64,000 nt of DNA from Galerina marginata (GCA_023014335.1 JAECYW010000017.1:1302001-1366000), one strand, 5' to 3'. Shown: positions 27,103 through 39,667, counted from the stretch's first letter. A program made the numbers and translations. Notes: generated from the sequence alone by a model not told the origin.

Positions 27103-28479
27103 ATGGCGCAGCATATGGCTGTGAAATTGGGAGCGTTTCTAGGACTGGGAGAGCTGGAAGTGGACTGGGATCTGGTGTCTTCATATGCTGGGTTGCTGGG
27201 ACTTGCGACGGTGTCGATCTACGCGGGAGCGTATGGATCGCTTCCGGTGAGTGGTTTCGTGATTCAATTGATGTGACTTATGCGGATTGACAGAGACGGA
27301 AATGGAGGGACCCTGCAGCGAAGACCAAGGAAGAACCGGCAGAGAAAGTGGACGAGGAGGACGAGGAAGACATGGAAAGGATGTCGTCCGGTGACGCGTG
27401 GCTGTTTCCCATAGTGAGTTCTGTGCTTGCCTCATGGGGAGCACGAGAGGGCTAAGCCATTCGAGGTGGGCTCTGTGGCCTTGCTGGGGCTGTACACAGT
27501 TGTGACATACCTCGGAGAAAAATGGATAAACAAGTTGTTGGGGTGGTATTTTGCGTTGGCGGGTGTTGGAAGTGTTTGGAATGTGAGTCTGGGCAGGCCG
27601 ATTGGAGTCGGGGGGGAGGCTGATCCGCCTTGCAGTCGTCGGTTTCATTGACGCGGTACCTGGTTGGGGAGACGCGGTGGAAGAAATTTGATACGTGGAG
27701 CGTGTGCGTGAAAAAGAACACGAATGGTGGGTTTTAGGCCGGGAAAAGGAAAAGCCGTGCTGATAAAATATATAGAGATAACGGAACTGTCGATGCGGAC
27801 CCCGTCGATCGTTTTGGTTCCGCTAGCCTTGGTTCCATCGGGACTGTATTTGTTCTGGAGCGCGAGCCGACGATCGGTGCTGCTGACGGACGTGTTGGCG
27901 CTGTCGTTTTCGCACAACGCGCTGTCGCTGCTGAAGATTGACTCGTTCAAGACGGGGTCGATCTTATTGTCGGGGTTATTTGTGTATGACGTGTGGTGGG
28001 TGTTTGGAACGAATGTGGTAGGCTGTTTTATTATTTGAAACGCATATGGTGACACGGGCGCGTAGATGGTAAAGGTGGCGACGACGCTGGACGTGCCGAT
28101 CAAACTGCTGTGGCCCAAGTCGGTAGCGTTTGGAGGGGCGCGGGGGTACACGATGCTGGGGCTGGGGGACGTGGTGATCCCGGGGACGTTTGTGGCGCTG
28201 GCGCTGCGGTACGACTGGCACCGGGGCGGGCGCGCGGGGGGGAAGCCGTACTTTTATGCGAGCCTGGGTGCGTATGTGGTGGGGCTGGTTGGGACGATGG
28301 TGGTAATGCACGTGTTTGGGGCAGCGCAGCCGGCGCTGCTGTATCTGAGGTGAGTGGGGGCTGAAGAGAAAAGACGGGGCTGACGGAAGAGCAGTCCGGC
28401 GTGCATTCTGTCGTTTGTGGGGACGGCGGTGGTGCGGGGAGAACTAGTAGCGGCCTGGAGATTCAGCGATGTACCGTAG
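27103..28479 (+). CDS. Signal peptide peptidase, intramembrane aspartyl protease
   Basis: ER-membrane presenilin-family protease that cuts signal-peptide remnants and tail-anchored proteins (yeast homologue YPF1). The two catalytic motifs are present: YD in LLSGLFVYDVWWVFGTNVMV and GLGD in MLGLGDVVIPGTFVALALRY, followed by the PAL motif in AAQPALLYLSPACIL. Helices before them include SSYAGLLGLATVSIYAGAYG, VGSVALLGLYTVVTYLGEKW and PSIVLVPLALVPSGLYLFWS; KKFDTWSV and PIKLLWPK are also family features. Introns (27247, 27415, 27582, 27730, 28018 and 28351 regions) join in phase. The start ATG at 27103 gives MAQHMAVKLGAF. Codons are strongly G/C-ending, unlike genes to either side. Its stop is only 99 bp before the GATA factor ATG. 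Confidence 0.93.
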
Positions 28480-28578
28480 AATAGTCAATAGACGGAGGAG
28501 GCCGGAGAGAGGCCGAAGTCGGACCGGAGATGACAGTGATGGGTTTGTTGACGGGTTAAGGAGATCGCTGCTCTCACC

Positions 28579-31172
28579 ATGACCAGCGACATACACAACC
28601 TGTCCCAACAGGAGTGGTCCCAGCTCTTCTCTGCCCCGCTCAACCCCTCCGTCTTCGCCGCCCTCGCCGCGAATGGTGTCCTCGGCGAGCCCCCAGCACA
28701 GCCCCCGCCGCCCCACTACAGACCCTCCTACTCGTCGCTCCCCCCGTCTCTCTGGATGTCCGCCGCTTCCTCCTCCTCCGTCTACCCCCAGCAGCCCCGC
28801 TATCCCCCCGTCCATCTCCCAGACTCCGCCCCCATCTCCCCCACCTCCCCCAGCACCGAGTCCAAGTCCACCCTCTTCACCGACATCTTCTCCGACGATC
28901 TCTTCTCGCACGCCCCCCCGCTCTCCCCCCAGCCCACCTCCCCCTTCACCTCCCCCCGCGTCTCCGGCTCCCCTGTTCTCAACTGCTCCCCTGACCCAGA
29001 GGTCGATCCAGAGCAGCTCGCAAAGGAGGATCCACTCGCCACCCAGGTCTGGAAGATGTACGCCCGCACAAAGGTCACCCTCCCCCATGCTCAGCGCATG
29101 GAGAACATCACCTGGCGCATGATGGCCCTCGCTCTCAAGAAGAAGAAGGACGACGACGAGGCCAAGCAGGCCACCCACGACCTCGCAGCAGCAGCTACCA
29201 TCAAGTCTGAGCCATCCCTCCCATCCGAAATCCCCCCATCGGATGAGCGTGGTCGCAGGATCGACAAGGGCAAGGCCAGGGTCCGCGTCGTCGGTTTCGA
29301 TGGCATTCATCAGGACGGTCTTGAGGACGAAGAGTCCGTTCTGTTTTACTTGCTGCCTTTTATAAAAATTTCTCTAATCTCTTTTTTTTTTTTTTTTCTT
29401 CCAGCGTCGTCCCCATGGATTGGAGGGCAATGAGCAGGTCCAGATCTCGTCTTTCTATGGACTGGCGTCCAACCAGCCGTTCTCGTTCTCGTCCCCCTGA
29501 ATCAACAACAAGTGCCACCACCTTTGATCAACACGGGGCGCAACCTTCCTACGATAGTCATTTCTCATTTCCCACCATCGACCGCGGCCCGATCAAGTCC
29601 CTCCCTTCTCATTCTGCTATTCCCATCCCCCATCCCTCCCTCTTGTCTGCCGGCCGTCGTAGTCCCCTTTTCGATCACCAACTCGGAGTTCTCTACGAAT
29701 CTCCAAACGACAACAACAATCACTACTTTGACTCTCCAGATCACCGCTATTCTCAGTCTCTCGATTATCCAAATTTGATACCCTCTTCTCTCCCCACCCC
29801 GGGTCTTCATGGCTTCAATAGAGTTCCTGCCCCCGTTAAACATGACCGTCCTTCCTTTCCTCGCTCCGTTCGCAAAACCAGCTTTGATCACACCGTCCGC
29901 GCAAGAAATGCCAAAGCGGTCCCAGTTGACATTCTTTCAGGTACCAAACGCCCTGCAGACGCCCTGCATAGTGACAGCCTCCTAAGGGCCGATCCTTCAA
30001 ATCTTCACCAGCTACCCCCTCCCACCAGCAGCTCTTTCCCCTCTTCCAACTTCAACTTTTCCTTTCCGCCTTACAATGGCGTCTTTGATCTTCCCGCAGA
30101 CGCCCACTATCCCACATCCTATCATCATCATCATCCGCGGACGACCTCGTCAAATCGCAGCAGTCTCTATCACTCTACCTCCGCCTCGCCTTCGGAAGGT
30201 CTTTCAGCCGCTGCAGTCACCGCATCTGCCGTCATGGCCGAGGGTTATGCTCAGCTCAATGCCGTAACAGGCGCAGACGACCTCGATTACCGCCAACTCA
30301 TGGGCCTCGTCTACCCCAATCTCGACAACCCTTCGTCGATCTATACGCATGTCGACCCAACCCAGATTCACGGCGCAAGTAGTAGCAGCGCCGCCGCCGC
30401 CGCCGGCACAAGCTCCAGCTATCCGAATTACCACGCCAGTCCTTCAAGCGACGAATGGGGAAACGCCGCCAGTTCAAACGCTTCTCCTGAACCTTATAAT
30501 GCTTCCAATGCTTCCACTCCTCCTTCTACCGAGGGTACCACTACAGGTCGCGCCCCTCCGCGCAAGTACATTTCATTACAGCAAGACGTTCAGCGGAAGC
30601 CGTCCTTGAATTCACCCGGAGGCACGGAGCCGAAATCACCCGTCAGCACTCCAGAGGATCAGACTGCGAAACCTGCAGGCGAGGAGGGCGATCAGACACC
30701 AACACTTTGTACAAATTGTCAGACGACGAATACACCGCTCTGGAGGCGGGATCCAGAAGGCCAGCCATTGTGTAATGCCTGTGGTTTGTTTTATGTGCGT
30801 TTGTTTCAACGAGCGTTGGACGAGTTTCTGAATATTTTTTTTACTTGTAGAAACTTCACGGCGTCGTCCGCCCACTCTCCCTAAAGACAGACGTGATCAA
30901 GAAGAGGTGCGTGTTTTTGTTTTTAGAGAAAATCACAACTGATGGGGGCCAATAGAAACCGAGCGTCAGGCACGCCGAGCAATAGTTCGCGCAAGGGTGG
31001 GGTGTCGACTCTGCCAAAGCTTGCCTCGTCCACGACACGGCCGCGGTCACAGTCGAGCTCACTGTTGACGGGATTGACGAGAGGAGTGATGCCGGCTGCG
31101 CGGCCGCCCAACGTCGCTGTGGGCCCAATCACGATAAAGCGCCAACGGCGGACGTCGGGACCCGAGACCTGA
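28579..31172 (+). CDS. areA: AreA/NIT2-like GATA nitrogen regulator
   Basis: Transcription factor expected to activate genes for poor nitrogen sources. The N-terminus [20 protein letters not shown] is followed by a long Pro/Ser region, then the AreA-type GATA-associated domain ([39 protein letters not shown]). After the first intron come two MDWR..SRSRSR repeats ([20 protein letters not shown]), typical of basidiomycete AreA proteins, then a long disordered region and one zinc finger [20 protein letters not shown] with [20 protein letters not shown] (C-x2-C-x17-C-x2-C), basic [10 protein letters not shown], and a Ser/Arg tail ending [11 protein letters not shown]. The finger is interrupted by an intron after FY. 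The first intron ends in a very long T tract (29380-29401), and its exact donor/phase was not resolved. A good start context (ctcaccATGa) supports 28579. Confidence 0.93.
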
Positions 31173-31282
31173 AATATGCCCCCCAATTTTTTACTACTTG
31201 TAGTTGCTCGAATTTTTTATAGTCTTTATTAGTTTCTTGTATAGAACATGTGTTGCTTGTCCGAATGCGGCAATTGAAATAA

Positions 31283-34200
31283 AATACACACACGACTGTA
31301 GAACCCCTTTTTCGCTCAGCCCCTTCACCTCGTCCATCCTGGCGTCTCTTTTTCGACAGCACACCTGCTCCCCTGCGCCCTCAGGCTCCCCCCACAGCCT
31401 ACCCCTCGGGGCTCCAGCCCGTCGCCTCCAACGACAAGCAGATCCACCGCCGCGTCTCCCGCACAGACCTCGACTTTGAGCAGGCCCTGCGCGCAGAGGG
31501 CACCGTCGTCCTCAGAGAGGGCATCGATGTCAACACACTCGGGGTAGACTCGCCCTCGCCCGCCGGTCGCACGCCCGTTAATCGTGCCATCTCCCGCGTT
31601 GCCCTCCAGCCTTCCACACCGACCGTCGTGCCCCCGACTCCACCCTCGTCCTCGATGGCTCCGCAGGCCACGACGTCAAGACTCGGCCTAAATGCGAGCA
31701 CTGCGGCATTTACGGGGCCCTCGCCTGCGTCCTCGTCCCACGACCTGGTGACGGATGTGGAAGAGGCGGAGAGGCAGACGAACAGACGCTCCATGTATCG
31801 GTCACCGGGCACGTCGAGCAGTCCCGACCTCGCGACGTTGTTGAGAAAGGCAAAGGAGCGCGGGGGTGCGCTGGTCGTGCAGTCGAAGAAGGACTCGAAG
31901 AGGCGCGACGATCGCGAGCCGCCGCCACCACTGCCTGGCCCGCCAACGTCGTATTCGTCGACGACACTCGTGGCATCCCCCTCCTCGTTTTCTTCGAGAC
32001 ACGAGGAAGGCAACCCCGCAGAATGGGTCCTGACAAGCCCCCACCGGTACAAGGATAACGGAACGGTCAAGGTGAGAGTACCATTTATTTATTCTGTTTA
32101 TTGAATCTCACTATCCATCCAAAAAGGCCCCCAAATCATCTGTTCGCGCGAAAACGAGTGCCTTTTGGGGAAAGATGATGGGTCAGAGCACCGTTAGAGA
32201 ACGATCAGTATGGGCTCCAATCGTGATACCATCCTTATTTTATTTTTACATGGCTTTTATAGAAGACCGATGCTTCCCTGCACCCCTCCTTGATGAATGC
32301 CTTCACTCCCCCTGTCCCCGCCATCCCTCCTGAACACCGGAGCCCTGGGACATCACCTATCGCTGATGTGTTTTCTACAACTATTCCACGGACGCCAGAG
32401 TCGAGGAGGCCGCTGCCGTCTAGAAAACCTTTGCCGCCCATTGCATCAATGCGGGTTGGCAGCGAAGACGTGGAGAAACCATATGCCGACAAACCGTCAC
32501 CGCTGCCGCCCATCCCTTCGCCTTCGCCCCCGAAACGGAGAAGCATGAGCGTGAGCGACAGGGACATGAAATTGGTCATGTCACCTCCAGAGAATACGTT
32601 GTTGGATGTATTCAAAGGTGAACTTTCCACCCTTGACTCTGGAACCTCTTGGACCTGCGTGATTTTTCCATTCCCTCTCAAATACCATCAAAAGCTGACG
32701 AACTTTCTCGTGACACCCGAGTAGAAAATAAACCGTCGGCGGTCGAAGACGATTTATTTTCGCCGAGTGCGATTATCCCGCCGCGGAGTTCGTCGCTGCA
32801 GTTGTCTGCAAAGTCGCCCACCGGATCGGCGACCGCAGCACCAGCACATGCGACTAGCTCCAGGCTGTCGCCTTCCATCACACCCTCGCGATCGAGAAGC
32901 GGTCCCCCAACAGCGTTCCCTGCTCAGAGCCCACGAGACGGAAACAGCAACCGCCTCAAGGTGCTCCATCGCTCCACCGCGTCAAATTCGGAACCGTCCC
33001 TTGTTTCTGCCATTGACGACGCCCGTGAGTCTGCCAACAGACCCGCAGGGACCACCGTTTCTTCCCCTCGTCCTGTCTCCTTCCAGCATATTGCGTCCCC
33101 TGACACTTCTCGATTTACATCATCGCCTACCCCGATTATCACAGGCGAAGACACTGAGGATATGGAAATTCGTGGTAAAGAGATGGCTACTCGGTGTTGG
33201 AACGAGGACGAGACATTCCTAGCGAAAGAAAAGATTGCAGAGTGGCTGGGCGGGCAGTGAGTGGGAATTTATTACCTCGACTTGGTCCCTTTGTCTCATG
33301 ATGGTTGCAAGTGGGCTGATCAACAAGGTCGCGCTAAAACATTATGTGGAGTTTTTCGACTTTGCGAGTCTGCGATTGGATATTGCCTTTAGGTTGGTTT
33401 TGCCTTGTGCGTTTCGGTTCGGCTGGATGATAATCATTTTTTGACCAGGCGTCTGTGTGGCAAGCTATATCTTAAAGGAGAGACCCAGCAGGTAGACCGC
33501 ATTTTGGAGCAATTCAGCCGTCGTTACTGGGATTGCAACCCTGGTGGGCTGTATGGAAGCGCTAGTGAGTCACCCCCTTTTTTTTAGTTCCCCTAATGCT
33601 AAAGCAATTAGACATTGTCCATGCCGTCTCATACTCTCTTCTTCTCCTCAACACTGATCTCCATGTTGCCGAGTTGACGTCCCGAATGTCTCGAACACAA
33701 TTTGTGCGCAACACAATGACGGCTATCCAGATGCAGCTCCAGCCAAACTCTGCAGCTCGCTTATCCTCTTCCGATCTCACTTACGATGACTGCGGTAGCA
33801 GTGTTCGCGGAGCGGGCTCCGACGAAACTGAGATGATGACACGGTCAAAGAGGAGCGATAGCATCACCAGCTGGAACAGTGTGTCTCGCGATGCCATTGC
33901 CACTTTGCCGGTATCTCCTGCTCAGTCAAACCAGATTAATTCTCACCAGTCAAACGGGAGTACACCGTCGGTTCAGATCTCGAATGGACATGACCCAGTA
34001 TCACCGAGCCGCCAACACCCGGTCCAACATGGTCGTGCATGGGAGAGCGACATGGAGGTCCTGCTGAAGGAAATGTATAATGCCATCAAGCACCAGCAAA
34101 TTCTTCAGCCCACGAACTCGGGCATGACACGGTCGTCCGTTTCTTCTCTCAGCCCCGGCGGCAGCGGGATGATGCGGAACCGGAGCTTGCGCTCCCAGCC

Positions 34201-35802
34201 TGATCGTTTGGCTACCCTCAAGCGCGGTAGTATTCGAGGACTGCAGTCCATCCTCAGCGCCCAGTCGGGCATCAGCCCATACAGCAGTAATAGCAGTATT
34301 GATGGCCGTGTCAGTCCATCTCCCAGTTTCGCTACTTCCACCCACTGAGGTAAGGGTATTCAGACCGTATTTGCTTTCCATCCTGATCATGAATAGGCGA
34401 TGTACGGCTCGAGTTCTTCATTCCTAAATCCTACGCTCGGCTTTGCATCAAACCTGTCGCATACGATCATCCGAGAAGCTCAAGAGGACGATGATAGAAG
34501 TGTGCACAGCGAAGACTCGACATCTACCACGATCAGCATCTCGGACGAAGAACTGGCTCTGCTTGGTGCACCTTGGGCAAAGGAAGGCATGCTTTGCCGT
34601 AAACAGTATTGGGAATCCGCGGGTAAGCGCGCAAAGGACAAGACGTGGCTCGACGTTTTCGTGGTCATTCAGAAAGGCGAACTCAGCATGTTTACGTTTG
34701 GCGACCATACATCTGGGGCATCTGGGGCATTTGGCGGCGGGAATTGGCTGGTTGGTTTTTTTACTTCTTTTTATGTTCCCTTTTTACTCATCTGCCTTTT
34801 TTTTTTTGCAGGCAAACGCACATGCCGTTGGAACCATTCACCTTGCTCACTCACTTGCTCACGCTTTACCGCCTCCGGGATACAATAAGCGGCCTCATTG
34901 CATGGTCCTTACCCTTGCCAACCGTGGCGTATACTTCTTCCAGGCAGGAACGGAGGAACTGGTGAACGAGTGGGTCTCGACTTGCAACTACTGGGCTGCC
35001 AGGACAAGCAAGGAGCCTCTGGCCGGTGGGGTTTCCAATATGGAGTACGGTTGGAACAGAGTCGCCGATGTATACGGACACGGACGCTCGCTGTCGCAAA
35101 CCGAATTCCAGAGGGAGCCCGACATTCCTGATACCGTCAGTGTTCGTAGTGGGAAAAGTACAAGGAGCAAGTATGGATGGAAAGACGGTGCTGCCACTAT
35201 CCGTGGTCCTTACTCCCCCAGATCTGACAAGACATACATTAATGAATGGAAGGCGCCTTTGCCGCCCACGGTGTCCAGCGTTCATGACGAGGAGACACAG
35301 TTGGATGCCTTACGGAAACATGTAGCATCCCTGAAAAAGGATCTTGAGGTTCATAACGAACTCCGTGAACCCATGGCTGCATTGGTAAGTCTCGAGTAAA
35401 TGCACGTGGCGATTCCTAATGCTCTTTCAGTACCCCTCGCGATCCGCTAATGCCCTGAAAGCTCAAAGCAATTGGGAAGAAAAATCTCAATACTTGCTCA
35501 GGGAAATTGTAAAATATGATTTATACATCGACGCCCTTCAAGCAGCCATGTCTTTACGCTTAAAAAAGCGAGGGGAAAAGGGTGCGTTTTGCCTTTTTTT
35601 TTCTTCCTTCCGTCTCTCTTATTCTTGTCCAGCATTGGAACACGCCCTCAGTGCTTCAAACCCAGTTGACGAGCCATCAACGTCTGGCTCACAAAAATGG
35701 AAAAGCTCTGAGGCTCCTATCGATGAGGAACCCGAGCCCACGACGCCTGGTCCTCGACAACAAACACACCGGAGAGAGACAGCGGAGGTTGATGATGACT
35801 GA
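31283..35802 (+). CDS. SYT1: Sec7-PH Arf guanine nucleotide exchange factor (SYT1-like)
   Basis: Activates Arf GTPases on Golgi or plasma membrane. A long Ser/Pro N-terminus (from before RRVSRTDLDFEQALRAEG) precedes the Sec7 domain: ETFLAKEKIAEWLGG, KVALKHYVEFFDFASLRLDI, LCGKLYLKGETQQVDRILEQ, FSRRYWDCNPGGLYGS, and SYSLLLLNTDLHVAEL (NTD loop). The catalytic Glu region (F-D-F-A-S-L-R-L-D) is in place. A PH domain follows (EGMLCRKQYWESAGKRAKDK, WLDVFVVIQKGELSMFTFGD, GVYFFQAGTEELVNEWVSTC), then a coiled coil (LDALRKHVASLKKDLEVHNE) and an acidic tail ending AEVDDD. The start exon was not found: the frame opens at 31283 without an ATG, so an upstream exon is likely. An in-frame TGA at 34346, directly before a donor, breaks the frame by one base (CAC-T-GAG). 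Confidence 0.88.
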
Positions 35803-36052
35803 TTACGCTACTTACCACGATCAAATTTCTTAATGATATACCAGAGGAGTTTGCTATACAGTTATTTACATGCTTTATTAACTTTTTTCATGTCCTTTGT
35901 TTTGAGCTGTACATTTTTCTTGTTCACGTTGTTGCAATAGATTCCAACTCCAAGCGATGCGGCGGGCAAATGTGTAGTCACGTGATAGTCGCGGTTTTTG
36001 TTGCGTCCAAACTCTCTGTAAGGAAACACTCACCAGCGCTGGCCCGTACCTG

Positions 36053-36718
36053 ATGGTATGTGCTCTAATTATTTCCAAATACCTATTTCACCCCTCTTTC
36101 AGTCGTCTCCGAAAGCTATTATCCAGATTTTTATAACAGGAAGCAGGATCTTGGGCAAAGCATTTTGGGAGGCAGGAAGGCAGGCGGCCAAGAGTACGTT
36201 TGGTCTTTCTGCTGGAGGCTACGCGCTCTAATTTGTTGTGAATCCCAAAGATGCAAAGCATTCACCACAGGCTGCTATGGGCAACGAAGCAGCCGGCGTA
36301 GGACATGCGACTTCAGGTTCTGCAACAGACCATCTAACGCGGCAGCATCGCATGACCTTGGACGAAGCTCAGCTTATACTCAACGTTAAACGGGGAGACG
36401 CCATGGAACAGGTCCTCAAGGTGAGTACCAGTTCAAATACTATACCTGTTAATATTCATTAACACACCTCTCAAGAACTATGAACACTTATTCAAAGCGA
36501 ACTCTCCCCCACCCACACCAGAAAAAATTATGCCAGGGAAGAAGCCAACACCATTGCATTCCCATTATCTACAGTCCAAAGTTTTCCGCGCACGAGAACG
36601 AATAGAATCCGAGTTCAAAATCGCCGAACCTCCACTGGAAAGCCCACTATCTACAAAACCTGGGTCTAATCCTTTAGCGGACTCACCTCGGAGCCCTCCT
36701 CATAACGGACAGGCCTGA
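36053..36718 (+). CDS. PAM16: Mitochondrial import motor subunit PAM16/TIM16
   Basis: J-like protein that restrains the PAM18 co-chaperone in the TIM23 import motor. The first exon is only the ATG (36053-36055), followed by a 47-nt intron GTATGT...CTTTCAG. Then come SSPKAIIQIFITGSRILGKA, FWEAGRQAAK, a low-complexity linker, TRQHRMTLDEAQLILNVKRG, DAMEQVLKNYEHLFKANSPP, and SHYLQSKVFRARERIESE. The J-like motif (MTLDEAQLILNV) has no HPD, as expected for TIM16. The tail is Pro/Ser-rich, ending PPHNGQA. All introns join in phase. Confidence 0.95.
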
Positions 36719-36836
36719 ACCTCTGTTCTAGTGATAGAACCTACTGTATAGCTTGTTAATTAACTACCCCTATTCATGGAATCTTTTACGGTGGTCACTA
36801 TCGACTTCACACCAAGCAAAAGTGTGAAACGCGTTA

Positions 36837-38703
36837 CTAGCTAGCATCAGAACTTTTCATTCTCCGTTTCCCCCAACCAAGAATGCCGTTACTTGCTCTA
36901 GCAATCAAATTCTTTACGCGCTCTCGTTTAGCACCACCAGTCGATCTTGTCCCCTGAACCGGGGTGATGTCGATAAAGGATTTGGAAGCTATCACCTGAT
37001 CCTCGACCGAAGATTTCTTTTGAGAAGCATTTTTATCGGTCGAACGGTACACGAAAGGTCGAGCCAACCCTCTCCGAGAATCGTCGAAGGCGTCAGGCAA
37101 TTCTTGGCCTTTATACGATACCCCCGGAACCGTTAATGGTCCGGAAAGGTTGTGATGCCAAACCTGTCTTCTTTTGCCGTTCAAGTAAGGCCCTGGATCA
37201 GTCTGGCGGTTGGGATTGCGAGACGCGTTTGCCTGTGGCCAGATGTTCTGATGTGCTGGTATGTCGATCCCGTCAGTTTTAACAGGGCAGTCTTTTGCAT
37301 CTGAGGATTGGAGTATTGACCGAAATGAGCGAGCCTTTGAGATGGCCCGTCTCGCACTACCTGGCATGTGGTAGCTGGGAATACTCGCTTTCTGCATGTC
37401 CGATTTCATACTGGCGACTTTCCGAATGATGCGAGGTAGAGGTCCACACGAGCAAGAGTCCTGTGCCTCAGTCTGCGGGAAACCTTCTCGCGCTTTCATC
37501 CCTGAGCTATCATTTGCTGGGAAGGTGCGCAGTATTGACGTCGAAGATCGACCCAGGTCACGACGTGCATTAGCCCACAGTAAATCCGGCGCACTGGCAT
37601 GGGTGACGGTGATAAACTCTTTGGACCTGTCCCTGTTCAGAGCAGCCAGATCCGAGATGTCAAATCCATTCGACATTTCTTCAGAGAGTGCTAGATCAAA
37701 TTTCTTTAACTCTGGTCGTCCGATAGAAGGTTTATACGGTACTCTGGGTTTGCCAGCCTCGACCAGGTTTCCGCTTTCGGTCCAGCGAGTAGCCAAAACC
37801 GAGGAGTTTATTTCGATATCAGGAGAGCAAGAATGCCGCCTTGACTGTGTAAGATTGTCCTCTATCAGTCTAGATCGACAATAGTGACTGGTAAGACTTC
37901 GACTGGGATCATCCTCGGCCAAGAACCAAGGAGCACTGCGCATGCGCCTAATAGTTGGACTTCCCATCGGGGGAGGTTCTGGAAAATCGAAGGCGGCGAT
38001 ATCACATAGAGACTCGGGAACTCCATCGGAATCGCCACGTGTATCATTTGTCAGAGTAGTCGAGCCAGAAGCCGAAGCAAGGCTCCAGTCATCGTTGGTA
38101 TCAAAATCTCTATTGTCACTGTTTTCTGTCGATATGGGCACCCGGAGATTCAGATTCAGGTAGTTCCACAGTGCTGTCTCGAGATGCGATGACAAACGGA
38201 TCCTGGTACATGGCAGAAATGAAATCTCGCTGAGACTTGGTATTCACACCTAAATGCGCCTGTTTGCTTGGATTGTTCTGTATTGACGAAAAGCGGCGAG
38301 GTTGGATCAGCAAAGGCGGGTTTTTGGGAAACCTTGTATTCCATAGACCCCGGATTGGCTGGGGCAGGATTCAGGAAGGACATGTGTCTGCCAGATAATA
38401 GCTCATTGGAATAGCGTTGATTTCGAGGACTTTTACCCGGGCGATCCGCGAGACTGTCTCCATAGCCTGGCCAGAGGACCGCCGTATTGAAGGCCGATCC
38501 ATAGAGCTCTGGAGGAGAAATTCGGTCGCCATTGAAAGAAGTAGAAGGCGGTTTGGTTGATGAAGACCGACGAGCCTGAGGTATTTCATCGGAATCCGAG
38601 TCTGAGTCCATAAACTGAGAGTGAGGTGGAAGGACGGAGACAAAACTGAATAAGCACGACCAGAGAGCAAACTCGGACCAACATTGCCAAAGTTCACATT
38701 CAC
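36837..38703 (-). CDS. Disordered hypothetical protein
   Basis: Not recognised. It starts at MNVNFGNVGPSLLSGRAY (38703) or at MDSDSDSDEIPQARRSSS (38611). Blocks of note are SPPELYGSAFNTAVLWPGYG, SQRDFISAMYQDPFVIASRD, MGSPTIRRMRSAPWFLAEDD, and a basic C-terminus GAKRERVKNLIARASNGILG with WGKRRMKSSDAS. The RRMRSAPW and WGKRR pieces could be short functional motifs (inference). Three reading frames must be joined near 38280-38310 and 38120-38150. GT..AG candidates of only 28-32 nt exist there, shorter than any other intron in the window, so these may be indels rather than introns. It is 61 bp from the RPS2 stop-side flank on the same strand. Confidence 0.6.
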
Positions 38704-38778
38704 AAAATTTCTTCGATCAAAAAGGCTGCGTGTAATTGAATGTGGTCGAGAACAAATATAACGACGAGGAGCAAGTAT

Positions 38779-39667
38779 CTAGTAAACCTTCTTCCCAGCG
38801 AGTTGTAAATGAGCGCTGTGCTCATCGTACGGGAATTTTGATACTGGAATTTCGCGCCACAGATCTGGAGTCAGGAAGGCATATGTTTTTGTGATCTGAC
38901 CAGACAAATGATAAGCCAAAGTGGAGAAAACGTGAAAGAATAGGAACATACTGCAGCAAAAGTTGCCTTCAAGAAGTTACCCATAGTCGCTGTTGAGCCT
39001 TTTGATTGGGTGTATACATCTTCGACACCAGCGAGTTGCAGAAGTCGCCTCGATGCAGGGGCAGCAACAATGCCGGTTCCTCGGGGAGCGGGAATGAGGC
39101 GGCACATGACAGAGCCAACCTTGCCGCTGACTTTCGATGGCACAGTGTGGGGTTCACCCAGAGCTGCTCCCCAGTAGCCTCTTCGCACAGGGACGACGGA
39201 AAGTTTGGCGAGGATGATAGCACCACGAATGGCAGTAGCAACTTCCTTTGCGCATTTGACGCCAAGACCGACATGCCCCTCTGAATCGCCAATGGCAACG
39301 AAGGCCTTGAAACGAGTGCGTTGCCCGGCACGAGTCTGCTTTTGCACGGGCATGATTTTCATGACTTCGTCTTTAAGCTTCGGGAGGAAGAAGTCGATGA
39401 TTTGGTATTCCTTGACAGGCAGAGAGAAGAGGTATATTTCTTCCATCGATTTGATTTTACCATCCTTTACAAGGCGACCGAGCTTGGTGACGGGGACCCT
39501 TTTGCATGCCCTCGGTCAACAAACCTAGGATACATCCAGGAGGATACAGAAACTCACCATTCTTTTTCCTCATCCTTGCGACCTCCGCGGCGAGGACCCC
39601 TGCGGCCCCTACCCCGGTCTCCCCGACCACGTCCGAATCCTCCACGTCCACGAGCAGCGTCAGCCAT
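38779..39667 (-). CDS. RPS2: 40S ribosomal protein S2 (uS5)
   Basis: Cytosolic small-subunit ribosomal protein near the decoding centre. The first exon gives the Arg/Gly repeat N-terminus ([20 protein letters not shown]), typically arginine-methylated in eukaryotes. After an intron come [100 protein letters not shown] and [16 protein letters not shown], and after a last intron [20 protein letters not shown] and LQLAGKKVY. The frame is intact throughout. Its start faces antizyme across a 375-bp gap. Confidence 0.97.

Noticed and set aside
26633..27184. 183-codon minus-strand frame
   Set aside because: Pro/Cys/Leu-rich shadow overlapping the signal peptide peptidase start; no motif.
28444..29310. 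288-codon minus-strand frame, Gly-rich
   Set aside because: It is the antisense of the GC-rich GATA-factor exon; composition is repetitive and no family fits.
32610..32710. Indel in the Sec7 gene N-terminus
   Set aside because: A normal intron (gtgaac...atcaaaag) joins DVFK to ADELSRDT in phase, so no error is needed there.
38120..38310. GT..AG introns of 28-32 nt in the disordered gene
   Set aside because: Shorter than other introns here; one of two does not even give the right phase. Left as unresolved.
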